DNA from: Glandiceps talaboti
Taxonomy: Eukaryota > Hemichordata > Enteropneusta > Spengelidae
Reading direction: 5' to 3'
Assembly: GCF_964340395.1 (NCBI RefSeq)
Contig: NC_135568.1
Span: forward strand, 17,138,276-17,202,275
DNA length: 64,000 nucleotides
Both the position numbers and the translations under genes were made by a program. Below are positions 49,553 through 60,590 of this stretch, piece by piece (positions within the stretch are counted from its first letter, which is position 1; each line of letters begins with the position of its first letter). The notes below the pieces were generated by a model. That model was not told where the DNA came from and searched no databases. It saw only the letters and a program-made list of their open reading frames with translations.

Positions 49553-49670
49553 CCTTACACTGGTCTGCGACCACAGGATCTACAAGAAGCCAAAGACCAA
49601 TTGTTGGTGGAAACATCCGACATGTTACGAGTGCCTTTATTTACTGCAGAGGCCTTACTCAGAAATCATG
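49553..49670 (+). CDS. ANKIB1: ANKIB1 coding exon 6 (start of UBA-like region)
   Basis: Encodes residues 213-251 plus one base: [20 protein letters not shown], then [19 protein letters not shown]. This is the best-conserved segment of the window; vertebrate ANKIB1 has PYEGLRPQDLRRLKDMLIVE ... [22 protein letters not shown] begins the UBA-like helices that in Ariadne ligases precede RING1. The acceptor is CATCAACAG and the donor CATG|GTAAGT. Confidence 0.95.
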
Positions 49671-49958
49671 GTAAGTTGTAAGTCATGTATATGGCTAGAG
49701 TTCATGTGTGGGGTCATAAATAATGTGACAATAAGAGTACCGATGGGTGTTGTTTGTTTGAGCCATGTCCACTATCGTTTGGCTGATTTTCAATCCCGGG
49801 TCTGAGAGTCTCAACACTTCCCATCATTCGTCAAGCCAAATGTTCACGAATACAGTCCCAAAAACACAATTATTTTGAAAAGTAGAATGACAGCTTTTTT
49901 CCTGTATGTTTATTGTATATAGTCTGGCGTTAGGAGATAAAAACTATGTAATACTCTG

Positions 49959-50290
49959 TAAAATAACAGTTTCATAGGTACTCTATGAGTTCTATGACCG
50001 TGTTACACAGTCAGAGTCATCTAGCATAATGAGCACCATCTAAAATGACAGTTTCATAGGTACTCTATGAGCTCTGTGAGTGTGTTACACAGTCAGTCAT
50101 CTAGCATAATGAGCACCATCTAAAATAACAGTTTCATAGGTACTCTATGAGCTCTGTGAGTGTGTTACACAGTCAGTCATATAGCATAATGAGCACCATC
50201 TAAAATGACAGTTTCATATTAAGTACTCTATGAGCTTTGTGAGTGTGTTACAATACCAGTCAAAGTCATCTAGCATAATGAGCATCATTT
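49959..50290. repeat. 80-bp tandem repeat, four units
   Basis: Units of CAGTTTCATAGGTACTCTAT followed by GAGCTCTGTGAGTGTGTTAC and CATCTAGCATAATGAGCACC, with a few substitutions and small insertions. Confidence 0.92.
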
Positions 50291-50810
50291 TAATCCAACC
50301 CCTATTGATATGCACAGTAGGCCTTAAATGACAACAAGTCCATGGGAAAGGCTTGGTGTACAGGTCAACCCAGCCATATAAATGGGAACCTGGTAAGAAA
50401 CAACTTGCAATGTGAATAATTTAATCCCATGCTTGTGATAGCAGCTGCAGAAATTTTGTACAAAATGTACACAATCTACTACCGTAGTAGTTGTTGAGTA
50501 TAATAGGCTATTGTCCTATTTTGGGTCCATGCCAGGCTTGATAATTGTACTGTGATTTGAGCAGAAATTGGGAACAAAGCACAGTCATTGCAAATATTAT
50601 TATTACTACATTGTATTGTAAATAGAAGTAATCCTGTATAGAAATCTTAGAATGTCCAAACCACTCCTGACAAAAAGTTAAAGCCACAGACTCAAAGAAA
50701 CTCTCAGAAAATTCAATCTATGAAATAACCGTCTATAGATTGCTGAAAATTCTTAAATTAATGTAAATATCTGGTAAATGAATTTCCTTTTGAAGCTAGT
50801 GAGTGCGCTT

Positions 50811-50975
50811 AGTCTGTGTGTTTTTTATCAATTCAGAGTGGTCTAGAGAAAATTTACTGTAGTCATGGATGAGAAATACTTAGTCTGTGTTTTTCTTATC
50901 CACAGAGTGGTCTAGAGAAAATTACTGTAGTCATGGATGAGAAATACTAAAGTCTATGTTTTTTTATCAATTCAG
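50811..50975 (+). repeat. ANKIB1: Tandem copies of the exon 7 acceptor and exon start
   Basis: The 70-bp segment covering pyrimidine tract, acceptor AG and first 40-odd exon bases (CAGAGTGGTCTAGAGAAAAT...) occurs three times: copy A from 50811 (AG at 50835-50836), copy B from 50882 (AG at 50904-50905) and the true copy from 50951 (AG at 50974-50975). Entering at A reads a TAG at 50860-50862. Entering at B, which lacks one T, reads a TGA at 50938-50940. The upstream copies are therefore decoy acceptors that would end translation. Confidence 0.9.
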
Positions 50976-51139
50976 AGTGGTCTAGAGAAAATTTACTGGA
51001 GTCATGGATGAGAGATCCTGTTGCTTGCTGTGATAAAGCAGGAGTAAAGCCGCCATCAGATATCGCTATAGATAACAGTGTACTGGGACGGAGACTTCAG
51101 ATGTCTGAAGATGATTATATCTGTCAAGAGGATACAGTT
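50976..51139 (+). CDS. ANKIB1: ANKIB1 coding exon 7 (rest of UBA-like region)
   Basis: Encodes residues 252-306, from EWSRENLLESWMRDPVACC to QEDTV. It matches vertebrate [20 protein letters not shown] and then diverges, as expected for the linker before RING1. Codon 252 is split G|AG, so the start at 50976 is set by phase with exon 6. The donor is ACAGTT|GTAAGT. The RING1 cysteines are not yet reached. Confidence 0.92.
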
Positions 51140-51194
51140 GTAAGTAGTATTAGTCTCTATTTTAAGATGTACTTGAACTTTAATACCCTATAAG

Positions 51195-51625
51195 TAGATA
51201 AATCTACCTGAGTTCCATCTTGAAGGTTCCGTACCAAATATTTGTGAATATAGTCTGTAGATAAATCTACCTGAGTTCCATCTTGAAGGTTCCGTACCAA
51301 ATATTTGTGAATATAGTCCGTAGATAAAATCTACCTGAGTTCCATCTTGAAGGTTCTGTACCAAATATTTGTGAATGTAGTCTGTAGATAAAATCTACCT
51401 GAGTTCCATCTTGAAGGTTCCGTACCAAATATTTGTGAATATAGTCTGTAGATAAAATCTACCTGAGTTCCGTAACTGTGTATTCTACCAGGGCTCCTTA
51501 CCAAATATTTGTGAATATAGTCTGTAGATAAAATCTACCTGAGTTCTGTAACTACATTTTGTATTATTATGTATTCCACCAGGGTTTCTTACCAAATATT
51601 TATGAAATGTAGTCTGTAGTTAAAA
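51195..51625. repeat. 64-bp tandem repeat, six to seven units
   Basis: Units of GTAGATAAATCTACCTGAGT then CCATCTTGAAGGTTCCGTAC and CAAATATTTGTGAATATAGT. The left four are nearly identical and the right ones carry different insertions. It starts about 55 bp after the exon 7 donor. Confidence 0.93.
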
Positions 51626-52856
51626 CCTTTCTAAGCTGCCCAGTAGGTATTATCGTACACCTACATGTAGTATCGGTTCCAATGCAATTCAGTGGCGAGC
51701 ATGTACATCGAACCTGGGCAATAATTTTCTGTATCACACCCCTGCACACTTTGCCCCAATATGGCAAGTGGTGCACTCTCATCGATATCCGTTCACTCAG
51801 TTGTTTGGCTTTGTTAATTTTTTCATAATAATTTAAAATAATATTCCACTGCCAGTTTATGTGATTAGGTGAGTCAAATGTGGGCCAGCTACTTTGTCAA
51901 GAATTTGTTTTGTCAAAAAAGATATTTGTTTCAACCATAGCATTTTCATTAATGGATAGATTCATGGGGCTTGTTCATAACTGGCTACTACACAATGTTT
52001 TTTTGGCTACTTTTCAGGAATTTGTTTGAAAAATTCTTTGTTTTAACGTAATATATTTTCATTCGTTTGTGTAGATATTATCGCCCACTGTTCACATTTT
52101 GCCAGCTATTTTATTCTACATGTAAATAGCTGCATCCCTGATCTGAAAATCTTTATTTTCACCTAATATTTGAATTGGTTTCTATTTTTGTCTTGGTCTG
52201 TATGCACTAAACTAAGTGTAGTGTCTAAGTTTCCAAATCCTATTCAGAACCTGGCATGCTGAATGGAAATGCCAGCTAGTCAAACAAAATCTTTCAAAAG
52301 CATATTAAAAAGTGACAATTTCAATTGATGAGTCAGAGAATGAACATATTTGCCTCCGTAATGTTATTGAAACTAAGCAGATCTCTTTCAGTTTCAATAC
52401 CAAAATAAGCGGGCATGTTAAAATTCAGTATTTCAGTTTACACTATTTGATCTGGACGTGATTTTTCACATATACATATACTGCACAGATTCTTTGATAA
52501 CGACTGAAGCCCATTGTTGGGTTGTCAGTTTTCATCTGTCTGATGGACGTTAACAATGGTAATAACGACCTTTCCAATGATCACAAGTAACCTTTCATGA
52601 GACAGGCTTTATGTACAAAAATATCGTAGTCTGAATAAAACCATAATGATAAGAACTGTCTCTCAAAGTCTTGTATTATTACCTTTATTTCCACCATAGT
52701 AAATGTAGTATAGTAGTAATAGTCAGAGTAACATTTTTCTAGTCCCATTATAATCGAATGTTTAGACGTAAATGTCCATCAGTAAATGTTGGATATTGGT
52801 ATGAATCAGTTTCTGTAATTATGAGTAGAAGTTTGAGGTCCGTGACTGAATGAATG

Positions 52857-53095
52857 TACAGGTAGTCTACATGTAACTTGTAAGGGAATACGAGTGAGCC
52901 AAATTTGGGGTCACTAAACTAACGTCTGTAAATTTCTACTTTCATTAAATTCATGGTTCCAGAGGTTTCTGATGAGTGAGATGCAGGTAGTATAAATAGG
53001 GGAATATGAGTGAACCACAGTTAGGGTCACTAAGTGACGTCTATAAGTTTCAATACTTTACTGTGACTGAGGTTCCAGAGGTGAAGATTTGATAG
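52857..53095. repeat. Two-unit tandem duplication of about 115 bp
   Basis: GGGAATACGAGTGAGCCAAA ... GGTTCCAGAGGTTTCTGATG is followed by GGGAATATGAGTGAACCACA ... GGTTCCAGAGGTGAAGATTT. A trace of a third unit lies near 53195-53220. Confidence 0.7.
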
Positions 53096-53785
53096 GTTAG
53101 ATAATTACAAGGCAAATTCCAAATTTTGACATAATGAATATGTTTCTTGTAATGTGTGTAAGTTTTGTAGTATGTGAGAATATGCAAGTAGTCTATATAG
53201 CTTAATATGAATGAACCAATTTCTCTAATACTGTAAAATTCTTGGTAGTAGTTCTGCAACATAAAAGAGCAAGAAAAAAGTAATCAACAAATATATGATG
53301 GTGTAGATGGCAAAGAGAACAACAGGACACATCTATGCTTAGCAATAAGACTATGGCCTTAGCAACGATGAAATAAGGTAACATCAGGGGTGGATTGCAT
53401 GTGAATTGCATTTAAAAAAGGAACAAAGAAACTACTAGCATGATACAGTTGTGCTACAATGCCATTGACATTTTTTTTCTATGGTGCTGGATCAGTAACT
53501 TCGCAGGGTCTTGTCAACTACTAGTATCTTGCCTGTGCTATTTCCCATTCAAACTGATTCACTTAGTAATACCATGTCCCCAAAAGTTGTTACAGCATCC
53601 CCATTTGTTTAGATTTACATATATGTAAATTACATGTTAATTATTACACTTGATGTTATGTTCATCACAGTGTTCATTTACATAATGACTTCATTTTAAT
53701 AATCAAACTGTGATGTATGCTACTCCCCACTGGAACTGATCAGCATACTTGGCGAATATTATCAATTCATAGTCAGGACTTCATA

Positions 53786-54360
53786 CAATCTGATTAAAAT
53801 CCGATGTAGATGTCGGCTAATCGTTCATTGCTATTTTACCTTTGTTATTTTGCCTGAATTGACCTTTGTGGTACATGTTTACGTTTTTTTATCCTGACGT
53901 TCTGTTTCACGAGCATCTATAACACATGTATTACAGAGTATGCGTTCATCCTTATAACATGTATGTATGCGTCTACATGATACGCTATGTTCGAAGGTAT
54001 TCAGACGAAATGTATAGAGGTACCATATCTTTAAATATACTAAATATTATCAGTGAATTTTTTTACAGTTGAAACATTTACAATGTTGTCAGCTGCCTGT
54101 GCTTGTGCACACGGAGAACGTGATTTTGTAGCATCCGTGTGCGTTTGTAGTTTCATTCGATCCTAATGTAAGGTCGCTTTTGATTGGCTGTGTGGCTCAC
54201 TGAGCAGAACGGCGTGGGCATGGGCGCCAGTTCAGATGTAGAGGAGGCGATCAGGATAAAAATGTAAACATGTACCATGAAGGTCAATTCAGGAAAAATA
54301 ACGAAGGTAAAATAGCAATGAATGATTAGCCGACTTCTACATCGGATTTTAATCAGATTG
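53786..54360. mobile_element. 575-bp element with 110-bp inverted ends and 9-bp target duplication
   Basis: The left arm 53786-53897 (CAATCTGATTAAAATCCGAT...) and right arm 54251-54360 (...ATCGGATTTTAATCAGATTG) are long near-perfect inverted repeats. The interior of about 350 bp is relatively CpG-rich. Flanks GACTTCATA and GACTTAACA match at 7 of 9 positions, fitting a 9-bp duplication. No ORF of note. Confidence 0.85.
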
Positions 54361-54477
54361 GACTTAACAGTGGAAGAAACACAAGCTGGATAGTAGACAA
54401 GAGCTAGTGAAGTTACTGATCCAGTGCATGCCATAGACAGGCTAGTTGTAAGGGAAAACTAGCTCATACTGAATGAC

Positions 54478-54783
54478 CCCAGGAGTACTACTCCCCTTAG
54501 TTTGAGTTTTGTAGTCCTTTGGTCTAAAATGGGGTCTGTTTTTTTCAAGCTGAAGAGTCTAAAACGGGGGCCCACATTGCTTTATTTTTTATTTTGCTAG
54601 GTCCTTTACCAAATCATAACTGCCATTAATTGCCATTTGGTCTCAAATTTCATCTTTTAAAAACCTATAATTTCTAACATGGGCTATTCGTGTTTGGTCA
54701 AAGTGGGTCTAAAATGGATCCTTTGTGTTTCCAGCACTGGCCACACACCTCTATCAGAGCTGGCCATTGGTACTGCCCCCGGG
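54478..54783. mobile_element. 306-bp element with perfect 8-bp target duplication
   Basis: TGAATGAC flanks both sides exactly (54470-54477 and 54784-54791). Ends are CCCAGGAGTACTACTCCCC and GGTACTGCCCCCGGG, a short imperfect inverted repeat. The interior has GTCTAAAATGGGGTC-like phrases repeated. An 8-bp duplication suggests a hAT or related DNA transposon; it is non-coding. Confidence 0.8.
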
Positions 54784-57017
54784 TGAATGACATGACATAC
54801 ATATATCTGATGTGTACTTTAGATTACGAACCAAACACATGCAATTCTAATAATTGACTCAAAGGTCATGCCGTGTCAACGTGTAATCGGTTGGCTACAT
54901 CAATTCTTATAAAGTTATATAGACTCCATCAAACTACGTACTTAGCACACTTCTTATTTTATGGGCTTCTACCTAGTATGTACAACGTAATTGAAATTCA
55001 AGAGGTAACGTTGGAGATCACTAGCTAGAAATTGAATTAATACGATTCTATTTAATGTGAATGCAATAAAATTAAAACACAGATTTTATCTTGGAACATG
55101 AAATTGGAAACAGTGATGGTGGGTGCAAATAGCTGTATGTTGAGTGTTCTCCCTGCGTATACTGACTTCATGGAAATTAGAAAATTAAACACTTGTGCAG
55201 TTCAAAAAGGGATTTAAATGTAGTCATGAAAAGCAGTTCTCTGACAGAGCTTTAGAAAAAAATTGGTCCAGAGCAAAGAATGGTTATACTTGATTTAGTA
55301 TTTATTCCATATGGCGCCACTTAGAACCAGGGTTTGAAATCTTGACCTTTAAAGTTAGAATTTAGAGAAATCAATTGTGAGGATTAATTTCCATTGGTTG
55401 TTTCAAGTAAGGTAGAAATTATTAAGGAATGTACATATGTATGATACAAGGATCTTCAACCAACTGTATCTCTGTCTCAAACTGTGCTAAAACTAGCTAC
55501 TACCAGCAAGTTTCTCTATTGATCACAGTGTAATCTTTCACTCCCTGATCTTTAATTGTAAACAATTGTTAATAAGACCAGAACTGGCTATTCACTGCAC
55601 AGATAATATGACACACACTCACTCACTCACTTCACTTGGATGGTAAACAAACAACTCCAACATTTGATGTTAAATTAGTGACTACAACATGGTTTAGGTG
55701 TAGAGACCATGTTGGCATCCAGCCGAAACACACAGTTATACATTAGGTCATTCTGTTTTTCTGAACAAACTTTTTATCTATACCTCTGCCAGACAACTGT
55801 TTTTAAAACAAGAATGTTAAATGTAGATAAACTTGGCCTGTAAATATATATAGTTATTAAGTTGGCAGTCATATTGACATTTTTTGTACTTTCTTTGTGT
55901 ACACACAAAAAATAACCTGTTTATTTTGTAAGTCTTCCTTGTGGTACTGTAATACCCTTATGATGTTATTAATCAGCTGACCCCTTCATGAAAAGTTACA
56001 TCACTTCCTTCAAAATCTTTCCCCCATCTTTTTTTCAAGAATGATCCATATACTTAATAAGGTAATTCATTTGGGATTCTGAAACAGCTTATATGTGATA
56101 TTATTGAACACTGTATCAAGTGATCCCTGATTTTATTTCTTGATTTTCCAGGAGATTTCATCTTTAGCTTGCAAATACTACTAAACTATGTATAAAGATT
56201 AGTTAGACGGATCACAAGGTTTCATCTTGAAATAAACACAAACAAAGATATGACACAAATATCCCTCACATAGTGTGCTCTGTATTTTGTTGCATTAGTT
56301 TTGTATTTTGTTTTAATTGTCATTAACAAAATACAGCATATAACACGCTGTAAGGGATGTTTTGGGAAAAGGTTGGAGAAACAAAGTTACAGCAAAAATT
56401 TTGAGACACATTTCTGAGGTACATTAGTACATGATTTGTATACATAAAAGTAGTCCATTTATATTTCCATCTATGTACATGTATAGCCATTACTTGACAC
56501 ACTATTTCCCTTATTTTAGTAGGGCTGTAACAGAGTAGGAGTAATCCGGTAAAATTTACAGTTTCTGCTCCGTCTAATGATAATTTTAGTAGATAACCTG
56601 GCTACAAGAATCCTTTGGGATTTCAGGTCGTATTCAGTATACATTTATTATTGCCTTGCCACACTGCAGTTATTGTGTGCTTGTCATTAAATTGTTAAAA
56701 CCCTAGTTTCAACATGTGCAGGACAACCCTAAAAAGAAAAAGTTGTTGTAGGTGGCCGGCATTAAAGGAACTTTTAGTCTAGGTGCTAAACATGGTATCA
56801 AATCGTCTCTTCACTTCATCTAGCTCAGTGAGAAATCATAAACCAGAAGTTGCTTTTGCAAATGAGTAAACTCGCAACTGTTGGAATGATGTGAACAGTG
56901 TATAAGTAGTGTCCAGGTGCTTCTAAATATATATACCAGGTCCACATTTAAACTTTATGTAATTGCCCCAGTAAACACGTAATAGACTTTATAAGCACAC
57001 AAGCTCAATAACTTTGT

Positions 57018-57582
57018 TAGTCCCCGCCGGACGAAGTCCGGGACGGGGACTTATGGATTGGGTTCCGTCTGTCCGTCCGTCCGTCCAGAGCCGTTTCGTG
57101 GAGATGCCTGGACCGATTTTTTTAAAACTTGGTACAGGGGCAACATACAATGGCATACATATGCACGTCAATTTGTTTCATGATACGATCCAATATGGCC
57201 ACCTAGCAGCCATTTTGTTTGCAAATTTTCCGTTTCTAAAGCCATAACTCAGACATGCTTGAACAGATCTCATTCAAAGTTGGTATTAGGACCGTGTTCT
57301 ATGTCATACATATGCATATCGATTGTTGCCGTGATACGATCCAATATGGCCGCCTAGCAGCCATTTTGTTTGCGAATTTTCCATGTCCAAAGTCATAACT
57401 CAGATATGCTTGAACAGATCTCATTCAAAGTTGGTATAGGACAGTGTTCTATGACATACATGTGCATATTTATTTTCATCGTGATACGATCCAATATGGC
57501 TGCCTGGCAGCCATTTTGTTTGTGAATTTTCCGTGTCCAAAGCCATAACTCAGACATGCTTGAACAGGTCCCCCCCCCCCCC
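57018..57582. repeat. AGTCCCCG-headed repeat with internal 143-bp tandem units
   Basis: The head is a hairpin (AGTCCCCGCCGGAC / GTCCGGGACGGGGACT, 57019-57051), then a CCGT/CTGT run. Three tandem units of about 143 bp follow (ATACGATCCAATATGGCC, GCAGCCATTTTGTTTG, CATAACTCAGACATGCTTGA), cut off at a C13 run (57570-57582). A diverged head occurs near 17021-17110. It is probably an interspersed non-autonomous element; its class is unknown. Confidence 0.75.
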
Positions 57583-58639
57583 AATCCTTTATTGTTGAAT
57601 GGTTTATTCCATCACGTCATCTTGAAGAGTAGGCATGTCCCATGTCCAACGAGGAGACACAACATGAGTAGGCATGTTCCATGTCCAACGAGCAGACACA
57701 ACATATCTAAGTCTGTTTGATTTAGGTTCACAAGTGTTGTTGCGTGATCAGAGTAGTGATATCAAGAAAATGACAACATAAACTGCCAGTTCCTTAAAAC
57801 CCAATCATAGCGGGGACTATGTCATTCTCAATGACTTGTTATAATTTATTTCTGGATGTCTCAAGAGATTTTTTTTTGCAATAACTTCAGTTAGAAGTCT
57901 CATGGTTATCTCATAAAAGACAAACTATTCTATATTGGTTCATTGGAAACAACATTAGCAGAATCCCAAAGACTTGAGCAAGTTTGTACAAAACAGCAAA
58001 TGACAAAACTCAAGATTTTAAGTACTGTAATTGATAGAAATCATCGTGTCTGTCTACCCATCTTTGCATGTAGCCATCAAAGGATGTTTAGAATGATGTT
58101 TGGTGATTTTGTCGTTCTTTTTAAACTTTCATTAACAGATACAAGTTCATCTTCATTTGAACTTAGCAGCTTTCAAAGTTAATGACTTCCTTTGTGTCAC
58201 ACAGCTACTGTAAACTTAAATAAAATGTCTGAATTCAAGGAATGGTAATGTCCCAATAGTAAAACTAAATGTCCTACTAACTTGTTAAAGCTTGTAGATT
58301 TTAAGGGCTTTGTTTGTTCTATTTTCAGCCTTCAATGGTTATCTGTTAGGTGTTCTTTACCTTATTAAGTTATATACATTTGTACAATCATGCAGACATC
58401 TGATGACTCACCACTGTGTCTATTTTACTACCTTTGACAATTTGCAGGCTGAGATAGTTTCACATTTCAGTAGTTGTGATAATCAACTTTTAATCATGTC
58501 AAGGTCTAGATGTGTTGCCATGGTTATGTTGTCTGTCTGTCTATCCACTTCAGAATTGATTTTGTATCGGTCTGTTGGTCCACTTTAGGAAATATAAGCC
58601 AGGTGAGCATACTACATGTATGTCTAGCTTGTGTACATG

Positions 58640-58727
58640 TATGTATGTTTTATGTGTATGGATTGATAGATGGATTGATAGATGGTTGAATGGATGAATG
58701 GATGGACGGACGGATGAATGGACATTG
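58640..58727. repeat. GATG/GATA/GGAC tetranucleotide tract
   Basis: Impure four-base repeats on the pattern GATGGATT, GATAGATG, GAATGGAT, GGACGGAC. Confidence 0.85.
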
Positions 58728-58764
58728 ATGTGGATTTCATGCACAAGTTGTGTTGACTATGAAT

Positions 58765-59131
58765 TAGTCTAGTTCGTAGATACAATGCGTTACAATTACT
58801 GTGATCATCTCCACTCGCATATAGGGAAAGTCGTTTTACTAGCACAGAAATCTGTGCTACCCCTGACTGCATTCATATAAACGTGGTGACGTCATCGCGT
58901 CTCCAGGTGATTTTAGTGTCAGACTGGAGAGGTGGAGTTCGGTTAATTGAGCAATTGAGTAAAGGGACTAACCTACTGCCTGTCAATTTGTGATGGATTA
59001 CTACTGACATGTGTCGTTTACCCTTAATGCCCAGTAGGGTAGCACAGATTTCTGTGCTAGAATAATGACTTTACATAATGCGAGTGGAGATGATCATAGT
59101 AATCGTAATGAGTTGTATAGGAACTAGACTA
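58765..59131. mobile_element. TAGTCT-ended element, type A
   Basis: A 367-bp element with inverted ends TAGTCTAGTTC... / ...GAACTAGACTA extending about 55 bp to ATGATCATCTCCACTCGCAT. Flanks ACTATGAAT and ACCATGACT agree at 7 of 9 positions. A second inner palindrome is CACAGAAATCTGTGCTA / TAGCACAGATTTCTGTG. The interior matches 31277-31735. The end sequence resembles the unit of the array at 60591. Confidence 0.85.
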
Positions 59132-59504
59132 ACCATGACTTGACTCTAATCTTAACCATTGCAAAGATAACAATTTAAAACAAATCTGAACAGGTTAGAC
59201 CAACCTTGAGCTGGGTGACGTAAGTCCAGGTGAAAGAAAGTTATTTTTGGCCTAAATAACCTTTATTTCCACATAACATTCTATTTGATCATGTCAGTGT
59301 TCAATGTTTAGTTTCCTAGATAAGGGTTCAAAGTAAAGGATTACTGCTAAATGATTGGAACTACCGGTAATGGAGGCTTTATTAATATTGGATGATTTTG
59401 GTCTGTGATTTATTTCGACACTGAGTCAAGTACAAAAGACAATGTGAATGTTACCCAAAATCCAGTTTATCAGTTATGACTTACAATGTATGTCAGCTTA
59501 GAAT

Positions 59505-59577
59505 TAGTCTAGTCCCTATACAAAATCATTAAGATTTACACCTCCACTCATGAGAAACCACATTGGCATCCAGACTA
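59505..59577. mobile_element. 73-bp minimal TAGTCT-ended element (A-left, B-right)
   Basis: Left end TAGTCTAGTCCCTATACAAA ... TTTACACCTCCACTCA is one unit of the array at 60591; the right end ACCACATTGGCATCCAGACTA is the type-B end of 15123 and 62979. Flanks GCTTAGAAT and CCTCAGAAT agree at 7 of 9. Confidence 0.7.
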
Positions 59578-59636
59578 CCTCAGAATCAAAACTCACTTTA
59601 ATTTAAATTTGTAGTCTGCAGCTGACCATAGTGATT

Positions 59637-59641
<5 letters not shown>

Positions 59642-59722
<81 letters not shown>

Positions 59723-59920
59723 GTCTGTGTGTCTGTCTGTCTGTCTGTCTGTGTGTCTGTCTGTCTGTATGTCTGTATGTATGTGTGTCTGTCTGTGTGT
59801 CTGTCTGTCTGTCTGACTGTGTGTGTTTGTATGTGTGTGGGTGTGGGTGGGTGGAGGTGTGGGTAGGTGAGGGGTTGTGTGTGTGGAGTGTGCGTGTATA
59901 TGTATGTGTGTTTGGGGGGA
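59642..59920. repeat. (GT)n/(CTGT)n array
   Basis: (GT)14 is followed by about 35 CTGT units with GTGT breaks, then TG/GGTG-rich sequence. Open frames rich in Cys-Val-Ser-Leu are by-products. Confidence 0.97.
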
Positions 59921-60590
59921 TGGGGATGTTCGTGTGAAGTAATATATGAACCTAACTATATGCAAGATAACTACATCTCAGACTATTTAGTGAGATCTAG
60001 ACATAACCTCTCTTATATCATTATTTCTCTCTGACTACCTCTGACATTTAACTCACAAACACTTTCTCATTTGATCGTATAGGCCAGGCCATTAATTGTC
60101 AAGTCTTGTAAATGTCTGTTATTAGTGTAAAGCTGACACGTAAGCCTGGTTTACGACTCAAATCATGCATACACGCATTATAACATCATAGTTTTATGTT
60201 CACCGATTAATCAGAAAGCAGAAATGTAACGACCTATGCTTACATTCAAATCAAAAGTCGATCATGTGAAAATAAAACCACAACAGAACCTCAAATTGTA
60301 CAAATTATGAAATTGTAAACCATCACAAGTTTTGAAACTTTTCAATTAAAATTAATAAATTACTGATTTTGAATTACGGAAAAAAATTTACATGTAGAAA
60401 GTGCGTGCTTTGAAATTTAAAATTTAGACATTTCGTGTGTATGCAGTTTGTTGTCATTTATATGCAACGTTTGTGCTGATCAAGAGGTAAATATAGTGTT
60501 GTGATTTGACAAAAATATTGAAGAAAATAATTGTGTATACTTCAGTCTATAATATGTAAATGTACTCTTTAGCAACAGAGTTCTTGCTAT

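Larger units (their letters stand above)
49671..50975 (+). other. ANKIB1: ANKIB1 intron 6 (1.3 kb)
   Basis: Holds a four-unit 80-bp tandem repeat and, at its 3' end, two extra copies of the exon 7 acceptor region, both listed separately. Confidence 0.85.

Noticed and set aside
57943-58588. Two + strand frames of 79 and 92 codons in intron 7
   Set aside because: No resemblance to ANKIB1 and no flanking splice pair that would keep frame.
59603-59965. Cys/Val/Ser/Leu-rich and Thr/His/Asp/Arg-rich frames
   Set aside because: By-products of the GT/CTGT array on both strands; the same applies to frames at 26154-26570 and 522-817.
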